Shown: piece after piece, positions 26,275 to 32,560 of the stretch
How the letters are laid out: every line of letters begins with the position of its first letter
Numbering within the stretch: the first letter of the stretch is position 1
Assembly: GCA_020631105.1 (NCBI GenBank)
Contig: JAHDHW010000046.1
Span: 1 to 32,560 of the forward strand
From: Saprospiraceae bacterium
GTDB taxonomy: Bacteria; Bacteroidota; Bacteroidia; Chitinophagales; Saprospiraceae
Direction: 5' to 3'
Length of the DNA: 32,560 nt
The notes under the pieces: model-generated
What the model was told of the DNA's origin: nothing
Seen by the model: only the letters and a program-made list of their open reading frames with translations
Database searches by the model: none
Made by a program: the position numbers and the translations under genes

Positions 26275-27369
26275 TCAAAAGCTACCATATAATATCCTTG
26301 CGGCTGCTTTTGCCATTCCAGTATGATCATGTCCAACTCCAGGTACGATCTCGATATTCCAATTAAAAGTTTCCTTGTTTTTCAGCGCTAAATCCTTAGC
26401 ATAATTAAAAAAGAACTTTGCTCTGGCTAAGCGATGTTCGCCTTGTATATCAGCAGATTCGGACCTTAATAAAGTTCCTCTGTTTTCATTCTCGTTATCA
26501 AGTTCGCCAACCAGAACAGTTAACTTTTGACTAAAGGTATGAGCGATCTCTTGTTTCAAAATTCCTTTGTCCTGTATTCCAAAAGGATATTTAAAATCTT
26601 CGCTTGGCAGTGTATAAAATCCGGAATTTGCGGCGATTATCCGGCCTACTTTTTTAGAAGCATTTAGGATAGCTAATCTATGTAGAATCTGTCCTCCCGC
26701 AGAATGTCCAAATAGATCATATTTTACTTGAGAGGACTTTAGCTGATGTACAACCAGGTCAAATATCCGGTCGAAATCATTAAAAATCCAACTGTCCTGA
26801 TTTGAATTAATGTCATAATGTATTTCTGTTTCGTCAATTATCACCTCATTACTACCTTCTACATATTTCGCAATTTCAACAAAGTTGGAATGCTTTACAA
26901 CTCCTCCCAAATGATAATCTTCAAAAGAGTAGAACGTTTTTGAAAAAGCAGGCGATAGGATTAGTACACTATATTTTTCCGCATAGTCAACCCAGTCGTC
27001 TCTATAGCTATCGCCATTCCTACCTGCTCCCGGAATTACTAATAATATCCGAGAGTTTTTATCAAAATTTCTGGGTCTATAATAATGTACTTTTATTTTT
27101 TTTGCTCGATGCACTGGTCCGCCATCCACCAGGAAGACTCCCGCTCCTTCTTCGATTTTTATTTGGTTTACGCTTAACTGTGTTTCCTTTTTCATTTGAT
27201 CTTTTAGTACTAATTCCATCTCGCAATGAGGACAAATTCCGGCTTCTGCAAAAAAGAGTGTATCACAAGATTGGCCACAGGGAGGGCATACATATTTCAA
27301 ATTCTCACTTGATTGACAGCTAATGCAAAGAAGACTTAGAAACCAAAACAATATTGATATTTTTTCCAT
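26275..27369 (-). CDS. Lipoprotein: cysteine-rich metal-binding-like motif fused to an alpha/beta hydrolase
   Basis: This 364-residue protein begins with a lipoprotein-type signal (LLCISC, Cys18). Residues 27-54 form a short cysteine motif, YVCPPCGQSC ... GICPHCEMELVL, with Cys28, 31, 35, 46 and 49, like the heavy-metal-binding/zinc-ribbon motif found in copper-handling proteins. Residues about 90-364 are an alpha/beta hydrolase: GHSAGG with nucleophile Ser223, a likely acid in VLVGELDNE (Asp291), and His347 in PGVGHDHTG. The oxyanion region may be VIPGAGRNGDSY. It is predicted to be an envelope esterase, lipase or peptidase; the substrate is unknown. It lies downstream of the ankyrin gene on the same strand but behind a terminator, and converges with the beta-helix gene. 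Confidence 0.8.
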   Translation of the reverse strand: MEKISILFWFLSLLCISCQSSENLKYVCPPCGQSCDTLFFAEAGICPHCEMELVLKDQMKKETQLSVNQIKIEEGAGVFLVDGGPVHRAKKIKVHYYRPRNFDKNSRILLVIPGAGRNGDSYRDDWVDYAEKYSVLILSPAFSKTFYSFEDYHLGGVVKHSNFVEIAKYVEGSNEVIIDETEIHYDINSNQDSWIFNDFDRIFDLVVHQLKSSQVKYDLFGHSAGGQILHRLAILNASKKVGRIIAANSGFYTLPSEDFKYPFGIQDKGILKQEIAHTFSQKLTVLVGELDNENENRGTLLRSESADIQGEHRLARAKFFFNYAKDLALKNKETFNWNIEIVPGVGHDHTGMAKAAARILYGSF

Positions 27370-27389
27370 ACTGAGTCAATTATAAAAAG

Positions 27390-27422
27390 GATGTGTACAA
27401 GCAAATTAGGCTCGTACACATC
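27390..27422 (-). terminator. Intrinsic terminator after the ankyrin gene
   Basis: Thirteen-base arms (27390-27402 and 27410-27422, including GATGTGTAC / GTACACATC) pair with one wobble around a seven-base loop, and on the minus strand are followed by CTTTTTATAA. It lies 24 bases past the ankyrin stop and 20 bases before the hydrolase start, so the hydrolase depends on read-through or a very close promoter. Confidence 0.72.
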
Positions 27423-27446
27423 GATTAAATTTCCAACTAATAAATT

Positions 27447-28316
27447 TTACTGTTTAGCTCCTTTAGATTTTAGGTACTTAACAATTTCGTTGTGCCCATT
27501 CTTGCGAGCCATACTTAGAGGCGACCGAACTTCAGCATTAAAGAAGTAACCTTCTCTCGATATTTTATTGACATCTGCCCCCTGCTCTACCAGGTATTTA
27601 ACAATTTCCAAATGTCCTTTCCATGCCGCTTGTATTAATGGCGTCTCATCGCCTTGAATATGATAATTGACATCTGCTCCATTGGACACTAGTAATTTTA
27701 CGATTTCCAATTGCCCCCGTTTTGCAGCCATAATCAGAGGATTACCATCGCCTTTTACGCCTAGGTCAGGATTAGCATTCGATTTCAAAAGCAAATCAAT
27801 CATTTCATTATGTCCTCCTTTGATGGCGAGGATTAGTGGCGAGCCATCCCCTTTGACACTCAAGTCTGGGTCTGCCCCATTGGCTAATAAATATTGACCA
27901 ATTTCTAGTTGGCCATTTGCGGCAGCTGACATTAATACTGTCCCATCCCCTCTGACTGTTCGGTTAATTTCAGCACCTGCCTGGTGCAAATATTTTACGA
28001 TATCAAAATGTCCCCGGCCAGCGGCTAACATTAAAGCGCTAGCATCTCCACTTCCAATGTAATTTGCTTTTGCTCCATTATTAACTAATAGCTCTACCAT
28101 TTTTAGATTCCCCAGATGTGCAGCTGCTCCAAGAGGAGATCGGGGCTCGCCATCTCCCCGATAAGAGCAATTACAATCCACGGTTTTTAGCAATTGCTTT
28201 GTTGATTCTATATTCTGTTGCTTAACTGCAGATAGGAGTTGACGACAATCTGTGTTTTGTGCATGAAGGATACCAAAGAAGAAAAAGAAGAAGGCGAAAG
28301 AAAAAATAGTTTTCAT
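27447..28316 (-). CDS. Exported ankyrin-repeat protein
   Basis: This 289-residue protein has a Phe-rich signal peptide (MKTIFSFAFFFFFFGILHAQ), followed by about seven ankyrin repeats and nothing else. The repeats share an unusual shared opening, xGDGxPLIxAAxxG, with LEIVKLLVSNGADVN-type ends. Ankyrin arrays bind other proteins; there is no enzymatic motif. Exported ankyrin proteins of this kind occur in Bacteroidota, sometimes near or fused to membrane peptidases, but no such partner is here. It starts at ATG 28314-28316 and has a candidate promoter about 30 bases upstream. The repeated GDG motif suggests lateral packing of loops, which is an inference. Its partner is unknown. Confidence 0.9.
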   Translation of the reverse strand: MKTIFSFAFFFFFFGILHAQNTDCRQLLSAVKQQNIESTKQLLKTVDCNCSYRGDGEPRSPLGAAAHLGNLKMVELLVNNGAKANYIGSGDASALMLAAGRGHFDIVKYLHQAGAEINRTVRGDGTVLMSAAANGQLEIGQYLLANGADPDLSVKGDGSPLILAIKGGHNEMIDLLLKSNANPDLGVKGDGNPLIMAAKRGQLEIVKLLVSNGADVNYHIQGDETPLIQAAWKGHLEIVKYLVEQGADVNKISREGYFFNAEVRSPLSMARKNGHNEIVKYLKSKGAKQ

Positions 28317-28347
28317 AACTTTTATTTTGTAGTGAATAAATATGATG

Positions 28348-28375
28348 CAAACATAAGTACACTCCCAAGGTCAAA
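28348..28375 (-). promoter_or_regulatory. Candidate promoter of the ankyrin gene
   Basis: On the minus strand TTTG (28372-28375) precedes TATGTTTG (28348-28355) by 16 bases. The -7 element fits TAnnTTTG well; the spacing is slightly short. Transcription would begin about 25 bases before the ATG. Confidence 0.45.
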
Positions 28376-28516
28376 ATTAAATTATCGCTCAAACCGCGCT
28401 TGCGCCCCACTTAAAAGGTTTATCGACGACTATTTATAAAATCCGACGCAAAACCATGTTTGACCATAGATAAGCCGAATTCATCGACAGCTAGAAATAA
28501 TTAACTGGAATTACCT

Positions 28517-28524
28517 TAGTTTTG
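28517..28524 (+). promoter_or_regulatory. Candidate -7 element almost abutting the histidine-kinase start
   Basis: TAGTTTTG fits TAnnTTTG but ends only 4 bases before the ATG at 28529. If it is used, the transcript would have almost no leader. No -33 TTG is visible at the right distance, so this is weak. Confidence 0.3.
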
Positions 28525-28528
28525 AAGT

Positions 28529-29605
28529 ATGCAGGCATCAAAAACATGGTTAGATCAAATCACCCAAAACAGGGTTCTAAGTCATATACTTTTCTGGGTA
28601 GTCTTGTTTATGACTTCTACCATCCTGACTATTTTAAATATTGGGGAGATTAAACAGACCTTTATTCATAATGGCATTTTACTGATTCCTCAGTTATTGG
28701 CCGCTTATTATCTAACCTACTATCAGGTTCCTCAACTTCTTTTAAAGAAAAGATATGGAGCATTTACTTTTTCTTTGATCCTTAGTATTCTTTGTTTCTC
28801 TTTTATTGGAAGAGTACTAATTGTACATGTAGCCGAGCCCTTGTATCGAACAGATTTCGTACAGGAGTCCTTACTACAGATACTTGCAGATCCGCTATAC
28901 TTATTGATTAGTTATTTTCCGGGAGTATATTTATTTCCAATCATCATGCTTCTGGTAAAATCGCTTAAAGTCCGTTCGGAAGAAAAGCATCGCCTGGAAG
29001 TTTTAGAAAAGGAAAAGGCTAAGACAGAACTCAATTTTTTAAAAGCTCAAATCCAGCCACACTTTTTGTTCAATACCTTGAATAACTTATATGCGCTTAC
29101 ACTGGAAAAATCGGATAACGCACCGGAGGTAGTTGTCAAACTTTCGGAGATCCTGGATTATATGCTCTATCAATGTAATGATCCCAAGGTCCCTCTACAT
29201 AAAGAGATTGACTTATTACAAAATTATTTGGAGCTGGAGCGACTAAGGTATGGTGATCGACTTGATTTGGAATTCGTTCAGAATGTTGAACAAGCCAATC
29301 AGATGATTGCGCCGTTAATTTTAATTTCATTTGTTGAGAATGCGTTTAAACATGGTGCCAGTAAAAATCCGATTAATCCAAAGATTAGAATTTCTTTGAC
29401 AAATACTCCGAATCAATTAGAATTTGAGGTATTTAATAATAAATTAAAGGAAGAAGATAATCAGGAGCTCAAATCTACACATGGAGTTGGCGCTGTAAAT
29501 ATCCAAAGGCAGTTAGATTTAATTTATCCCGGAGCCTACGATCTCCAAATTGGGGAAACGCCGGATGATTATAGGATTAAATTAAGTTTATCAATTGACG
29601 AATGA
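28529..29605 (+). CDS. LytS/YehU-type sensor histidine kinase
   Basis: This membrane histidine kinase has 358 residues. Four helices occupy about residues 17-145, with little extracytoplasmic sequence, so it may sense a signal within the membrane. A short coiled coil (150-172) leads to the phosphoacceptor region AQIQPHFLFNTLNNLYAL, with His178 as the likely phosphorylated residue (His_kinase family). The ATP-binding part shows LILISFVENAFKHG (N box) and HGVGAVNIQRQL (G box). Its last four bases overlap the start of the LytTR regulator (ATGA), so the pair is translated together and should form one phosphorelay. The signal is unknown; no membrane transporter target gene is adjacent. Confidence 0.94.
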   Translation: MQASKTWLDQITQNRVLSHILFWVVLFMTSTILTILNIGEIKQTFIHNGILLIPQLLAAYYLTYYQVPQLLLKKRYGAFTFSLILSILCFSFIGRVLIVHVAEPLYRTDFVQESLLQILADPLYLLISYFPGVYLFPIIMLLVKSLKVRSEEKHRLEVLEKEKAKTELNFLKAQIQPHFLFNTLNNLYALTLEKSDNAPEVVVKLSEILDYMLYQCNDPKVPLHKEIDLLQNYLELERLRYGDRLDLEFVQNVEQANQMIAPLILISFVENAFKHGASKNPINPKIRISLTNTPNQLEFEVFNNKLKEEDNQELKSTHGVGAVNIQRQLDLIYPGAYDLQIGETPDDYRIKLSLSIDE

Positions 29606-30351
29606 AAACAAGTAAGTTCAAGTGTATAATCATTGATGATGAGCCATTAGCGATCAAAGTCATAAAGCGTCATGTGGAACAGATGCCGATACTCGAGTTG
29701 ATTGATACTTACCAAAACCCTTTGGAGGCTTTCGAATTATTAAAAAATCAGGAAATCGATATTGTCTTTCTGGATATTCAAATGCCGATACTCACCGGGA
29801 TGGAATTTGTCCGTGCACTCGCCCACCCTCCCGGAATTATTTTCACTACAGCTTACAGGAATTATGCGGTAGAAAGCTATGAATTAAATGTGGTTGATTA
29901 TTTAGTCAAACCAGTGACTTTTACCCGTTTTCTAAAAGCAGTAAATAAATTCGTTGATCAACAGGCCAAGTCAAAATCATCTGAGGTGCTCCCGTCTTCA
30001 GCGCAGGTAGCGTTGCCGACGAAGGTCGGTAGCGAAACGATCAGCGAATCCATATATGTAAACTCCAACAAGAAATATATCAAAGTCATTTTTGAGGATA
30101 TCACTTACGTTGAAAGTATCAAAGATTACATTCGTATCCATACCGAAGGAAAGAACATTATCACGAAAGATAAGATTAGTACATTTATTGATAAGCTTCC
30201 GGATTATTTCCTGCGAATCCATCGTTCGTTTATCATCAACACCAAAAAGGTAAGTGCTTTTACTGCGCTCGATATTGAGATTGGACCGATAGAGTTGCCA
30301 ATTGGTAATAGCTATAAAGCGGACGTAATGGATCGACTAAAAAAGCACTAA
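29602..30351 (+). CDS. LytTR-family response regulator
   Basis: This 249-residue regulator is the partner of the upstream kinase. The receiver domain (1-125) has the acidic pair Asp12-Asp13, phosphoacceptor Asp58 in VFLDIQMP, Thr83 in FTTAYR and Lys103 in LVKPV. A linker with Ser/Gln follows (about 125-150), then a LytTR DNA-binding domain (about 155-249) with ITYVESIKDYIRIHT, FLRIHRSFIINTKKV and ELPIGNSYK. LytTR proteins bind direct repeats near promoters of membrane or envelope genes. It starts at ATG 29602. It ends 3 bases from the stop of the convergent serine hydrolase gene, so the two transcripts probably overlap at their ends. Confidence 0.95.
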   Translation: MKTSKFKCIIIDDEPLAIKVIKRHVEQMPILELIDTYQNPLEAFELLKNQEIDIVFLDIQMPILTGMEFVRALAHPPGIIFTTAYRNYAVESYELNVVDYLVKPVTFTRFLKAVNKFVDQQAKSKSSEVLPSSAQVALPTKVGSETISESIYVNSNKKYIKVIFEDITYVESIKDYIRIHTEGKNIITKDKISTFIDKLPDYFLRIHRSFIINTKKVSAFTALDIEIGPIELPIGNSYKADVMDRLKKH

Positions 30352-30354
30352 GCT

Positions 30355-32550
30355 CTAATTCGGTAAAAAGACTAAAGTAGCATAAGCTATTCTTTTTTGC
30401 TTATTCAGCAGTTGCACAAAATAAGTCCCTGCCGGCAAACCTCCCCGCTCTAACTGATATTGACTAGTAGATTCAATATCAATTTTTTGCACTATTTGCC
30501 CAAGTGAATTAATTAATTCGATTTGGTCAACATACATAGTTTCAGACCATTGTAGCAAGACCTTTTCAGAGGCCGGATTTGGAAATACTTCTAGATTTTT
30601 TACTTCGTTTATATCTGAGGTATTCACTACTAATTCTTTTACCCGAAGATCATCCAGGTAAGCAACATTCCCATAATCATTGCCAAGGAGAAAGCGAATA
30701 ATCACATCCTGTCCGGCATAGTCTCCCAGGTCCAGGCTTACATATTCCCATTCATCAGCTTCTGGTTGGTAAATTATATCTGTTAAAGGAGCAGTGGCAA
30801 AAGCATTATCAATAAGGCTCAACAAAATTTGGAAGCTATCTCCACAATCCGTTGATATCAAGACTCTTAAATCATCTTGTTGAAAGCTATTGACATTAGC
30901 GTGCGCGTAAGCAAAATCCAGAGTAGTGTAATCATTTTCGATGAATAGCATGGGTAATTCGAAGGCGTAGTTGGCAATGTATAATTGATCAACATAGTTA
31001 TTTCTGGCTAGACTCTGCTCTCCTTCTGTAGCAACGAAAGTGGTGCGTTTCCAGTCCAGCAATGTGTTTGGATTTAAAGAGATCAACTGTTCCGGGAAAT
31101 TATCTGTCTCTTCCATTCCTTCTTCAAACGGGAGTTCTATTCCACTTCCATTTGTAAAGTAAACATCCTTATAATCACTATTATCCCAGGTGTAGGCCTC
31201 TGACTCTAACAGCTTTAAATTGACACTTAATCGATGCTTTTCGTGAGCATTGATTTGGGGTAAATTAAAAGTAAAATCTCTACTTTCGTCAGGCGCTAAA
31301 GCTTCCGTTAAGTTGACATCAATGGAATCTACCAAATCTTCATCGATACTGTATATTAATCTAAACTGGTCAATCGCTTCGGTTCCTTTGTTTAATACTT
31401 CGATTTGCAGCGCTGAATCTAACTCACAAATGTTTCCATCCGTTTTTAGCTCTTCTAGAGCAATATCAAATATCTGTTGAGGTAATTCATCGATCACTTC
31501 TTCCCATAAATCAAATGCCAAATTCCCTACCCATGAACCGGATTGATCATTGGATAAAATACAAAGCGAAATACCTCTTTCAACATTGTACAGCATGTAG
31601 GAACGAAATCCCCAGGCACCACCATGATAATAAAATGAATGTCCATAGACCGTCTCTAAACGCAGGCCCATCGCATAAGGAATATGGCCATCATTATCCA
31701 GCATGTCTTGTTGAGTGCTCTCCGATAAAAGTTGCCCGGTAAACAAAGCATCATACCAGCGTACCATATCATATGCCGTCGACCAGATGGCACCTGCAGT
31801 AGAAGGATAACTCAAAAAGCCATTAGAATTATTAGAACTTAAGGTAAAGCTCGATCCGTTCCAATGATTCGCAAAAGGCTCATCAAAAATATTATCTGCG
31901 GGCGGGTAAGCCATATTAATTTCCAATGGATCAAATAGCTTATCCCGAAACAGTTCATGAATCGGTGTCCCCGTAACGGCTTCAGCAATCATGCCTGCTA
32001 AAAGAAAATTGGTATTCGAATAATCATAACGCTCGCCAGGATCAATTTGACTTGAACCAATAGTTGAGATCAGGTCATCGAAGGACCACGTTTTGTTGGG
32101 ACTCTGTACATATTGGTTCTGCGTCGTTGTATTCCAATCATTGATAAAATCAAACAAACCAGAGGTATGTGTCAACAACTGTCGTATCGTGATATCCGAG
32201 TCAACATGATCGTAATCCGGTAAGTACTCTCCTATTTCATCATCCAAATCCAGTAGTCCTTCGTCTTGGAGTACCATCAATAATGCGGCTGTCAAGGCTT
32301 TCGAATTAGAGGCAATCCCGAATCGCATATCTGGTGTAACTGGTGTATTCTCCTCACCAACTCCGTGGGTACCTACCCATATCCCCTGCCCGGGAATGAA
32401 GACCGCAGCGGATATTCCTTTTTGGCTGGCAGCCTCGGAGAGGCGTGTCTGGAGTGCGGTAGCATAATCGGGGTCGAAGCCCGGCGATGTTTCCTGGGAC
32501 GTCAGGATCAGCGAATGAAAAAATAAGCTCAGGAGTATTAGTATACGCAT
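30355..32550 (-). CDS. Secreted beta-lactamase-family serine hydrolase with T9SS sorting domain
   Basis: This 731-residue protein begins with a signal peptide (MRILILLSLFFHSLILTSQ). Residues about 28-360 form the class C beta-lactamase/DD-peptidase fold: SxxK as Ser81-Lys84 in IASNSKALTA, the Tyr-x-Asn as Tyr177-Asn179 in RYDYSNTN, and HGG at 309-311. A beta-rich middle (about 370-640) includes a CARDB-like segment and a jelly-roll-like segment (VDQLYIANYAFELP ... VIIRFLLGN). The C-terminus is a T9SS type A domain (FPNPASEKVLLQW ... GGLPAGTYFVQLL). It is likely a cell-surface esterase or peptidase; it need not hydrolyse beta-lactams. Its start ATG is 10 bases from the window edge, so its promoter is not visible. 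Confidence 0.93.
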   Translation of the reverse strand: MRILILLSLFFHSLILTSQETSPGFDPDYATALQTRLSEAASQKGISAAVFIPGQGIWVGTHGVGEENTPVTPDMRFGIASNSKALTAALLMVLQDEGLLDLDDEIGEYLPDYDHVDSDITIRQLLTHTSGLFDFINDWNTTTQNQYVQSPNKTWSFDDLISTIGSSQIDPGERYDYSNTNFLLAGMIAEAVTGTPIHELFRDKLFDPLEINMAYPPADNIFDEPFANHWNGSSFTLSSNNSNGFLSYPSTAGAIWSTAYDMVRWYDALFTGQLLSESTQQDMLDNDGHIPYAMGLRLETVYGHSFYYHGGAWGFRSYMLYNVERGISLCILSNDQSGSWVGNLAFDLWEEVIDELPQQIFDIALEELKTDGNICELDSALQIEVLNKGTEAIDQFRLIYSIDEDLVDSIDVNLTEALAPDESRDFTFNLPQINAHEKHRLSVNLKLLESEAYTWDNSDYKDVYFTNGSGIELPFEEGMEETDNFPEQLISLNPNTLLDWKRTTFVATEGEQSLARNNYVDQLYIANYAFELPMLFIENDYTTLDFAYAHANVNSFQQDDLRVLISTDCGDSFQILLSLIDNAFATAPLTDIIYQPEADEWEYVSLDLGDYAGQDVIIRFLLGNDYGNVAYLDDLRVKELVVNTSDINEVKNLEVFPNPASEKVLLQWSETMYVDQIELINSLGQIVQKIDIESTSQYQLERGGLPAGTYFVQLLNKQKRIAYATLVFLPN

Positions 32551-32560
32551 GTTTGATCTT

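Noticed and set aside
30355-32550. A true antibiotic-resistance beta-lactamase
   Set aside because: The SxxK, YxN and HGG motifs fit the broad serine hydrolase family, and the long C-terminal extension with T9SS tail points to a surface esterase or peptidase; resistance cannot be claimed.
1-32560. Mobile elements, CRISPR arrays, tRNA or rRNA genes
   Set aside because: I found no transposase, integrase, regular spaced repeats or cloverleaf-like sequence.

Overview
The window looks like a chromosomal segment of an aerobic gliding-type Bacteroidota, most likely from the Saprospiria/Cytophagia side (lineage is an inference). The signs are a moderate AT-rich composition, promoters of the TAnnTTTG type, an alternative complex III (Act) operon joined to an aa3 oxidase operon, secreted proteins with C-terminal type IX secretion (T9SS) sorting domains, and a LytS/LytTR two-component pair. 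There are no tRNA or rRNA genes, CRISPR arrays, insertion sequences or prophage genes that I can support.

Region 1 (1-17126, minus strand) is one respiratory locus. A promoter at 17096-17126, with a palindrome just upstream, reads into actA-B-C-D-E-F (quinol:cytochrome c oxidoreductase), then coxB, coxA, a structured gap, ctaB (heme O synthase), two subunit III genes and a subunit IV gene, ending at an intrinsic terminator at 1330-1365. Beyond it lie a Sco-like protein and a DUF420 membrane protein cut by the window edge. ACIII passes quinol electrons through its Fe-S and heme centres to the caa3/aa3-type oxidase encoded in the same unit. The oxidase is A1-type by its GHPEV motif. Several subunits are unusual. 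CoxB carries a C-terminal OmpA-like peptidoglycan-binding domain and two extra N-terminal membrane helices. ActA has a sixth heme-c motif in an added N-terminal domain. The Sco-like protein has no cysteine at all. DUF420 contains a textbook EF-hand loop. Histidine-rich segments recur in five subunits.

Region 2 (17296-19485) is sparse: an acyl-carrier-protein-like gene whose phosphopantetheine serine is replaced by glutamate, about 650 bases without a convincing gene, and thymidylate synthase (thyA).

Region 3 (19486-26222, plus strand) holds a secreted protein of unknown function abutting a UbiD-family decarboxylase, a sodium:alanine-type symporter ending in a perfect 28-base palindrome, and a secreted beta-helix protein with PMP-like repeats and a T9SS tail.

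Region 4 (26275-32550) holds a lipoprotein fusing a cysteine-rich metal-binding-like motif to an alpha/beta hydrolase, an exported ankyrin-repeat protein, a LytS-type histidine kinase overlapping its LytTR response regulator, and a secreted beta-lactamase-family serine hydrolase with a T9SS tail, convergent with the regulator.

The strongest candidates for something undescribed are the CoxB-OmpA fusion, which would tie a respiratory supercomplex to the cell wall, and the serine-less acyl carrier protein.
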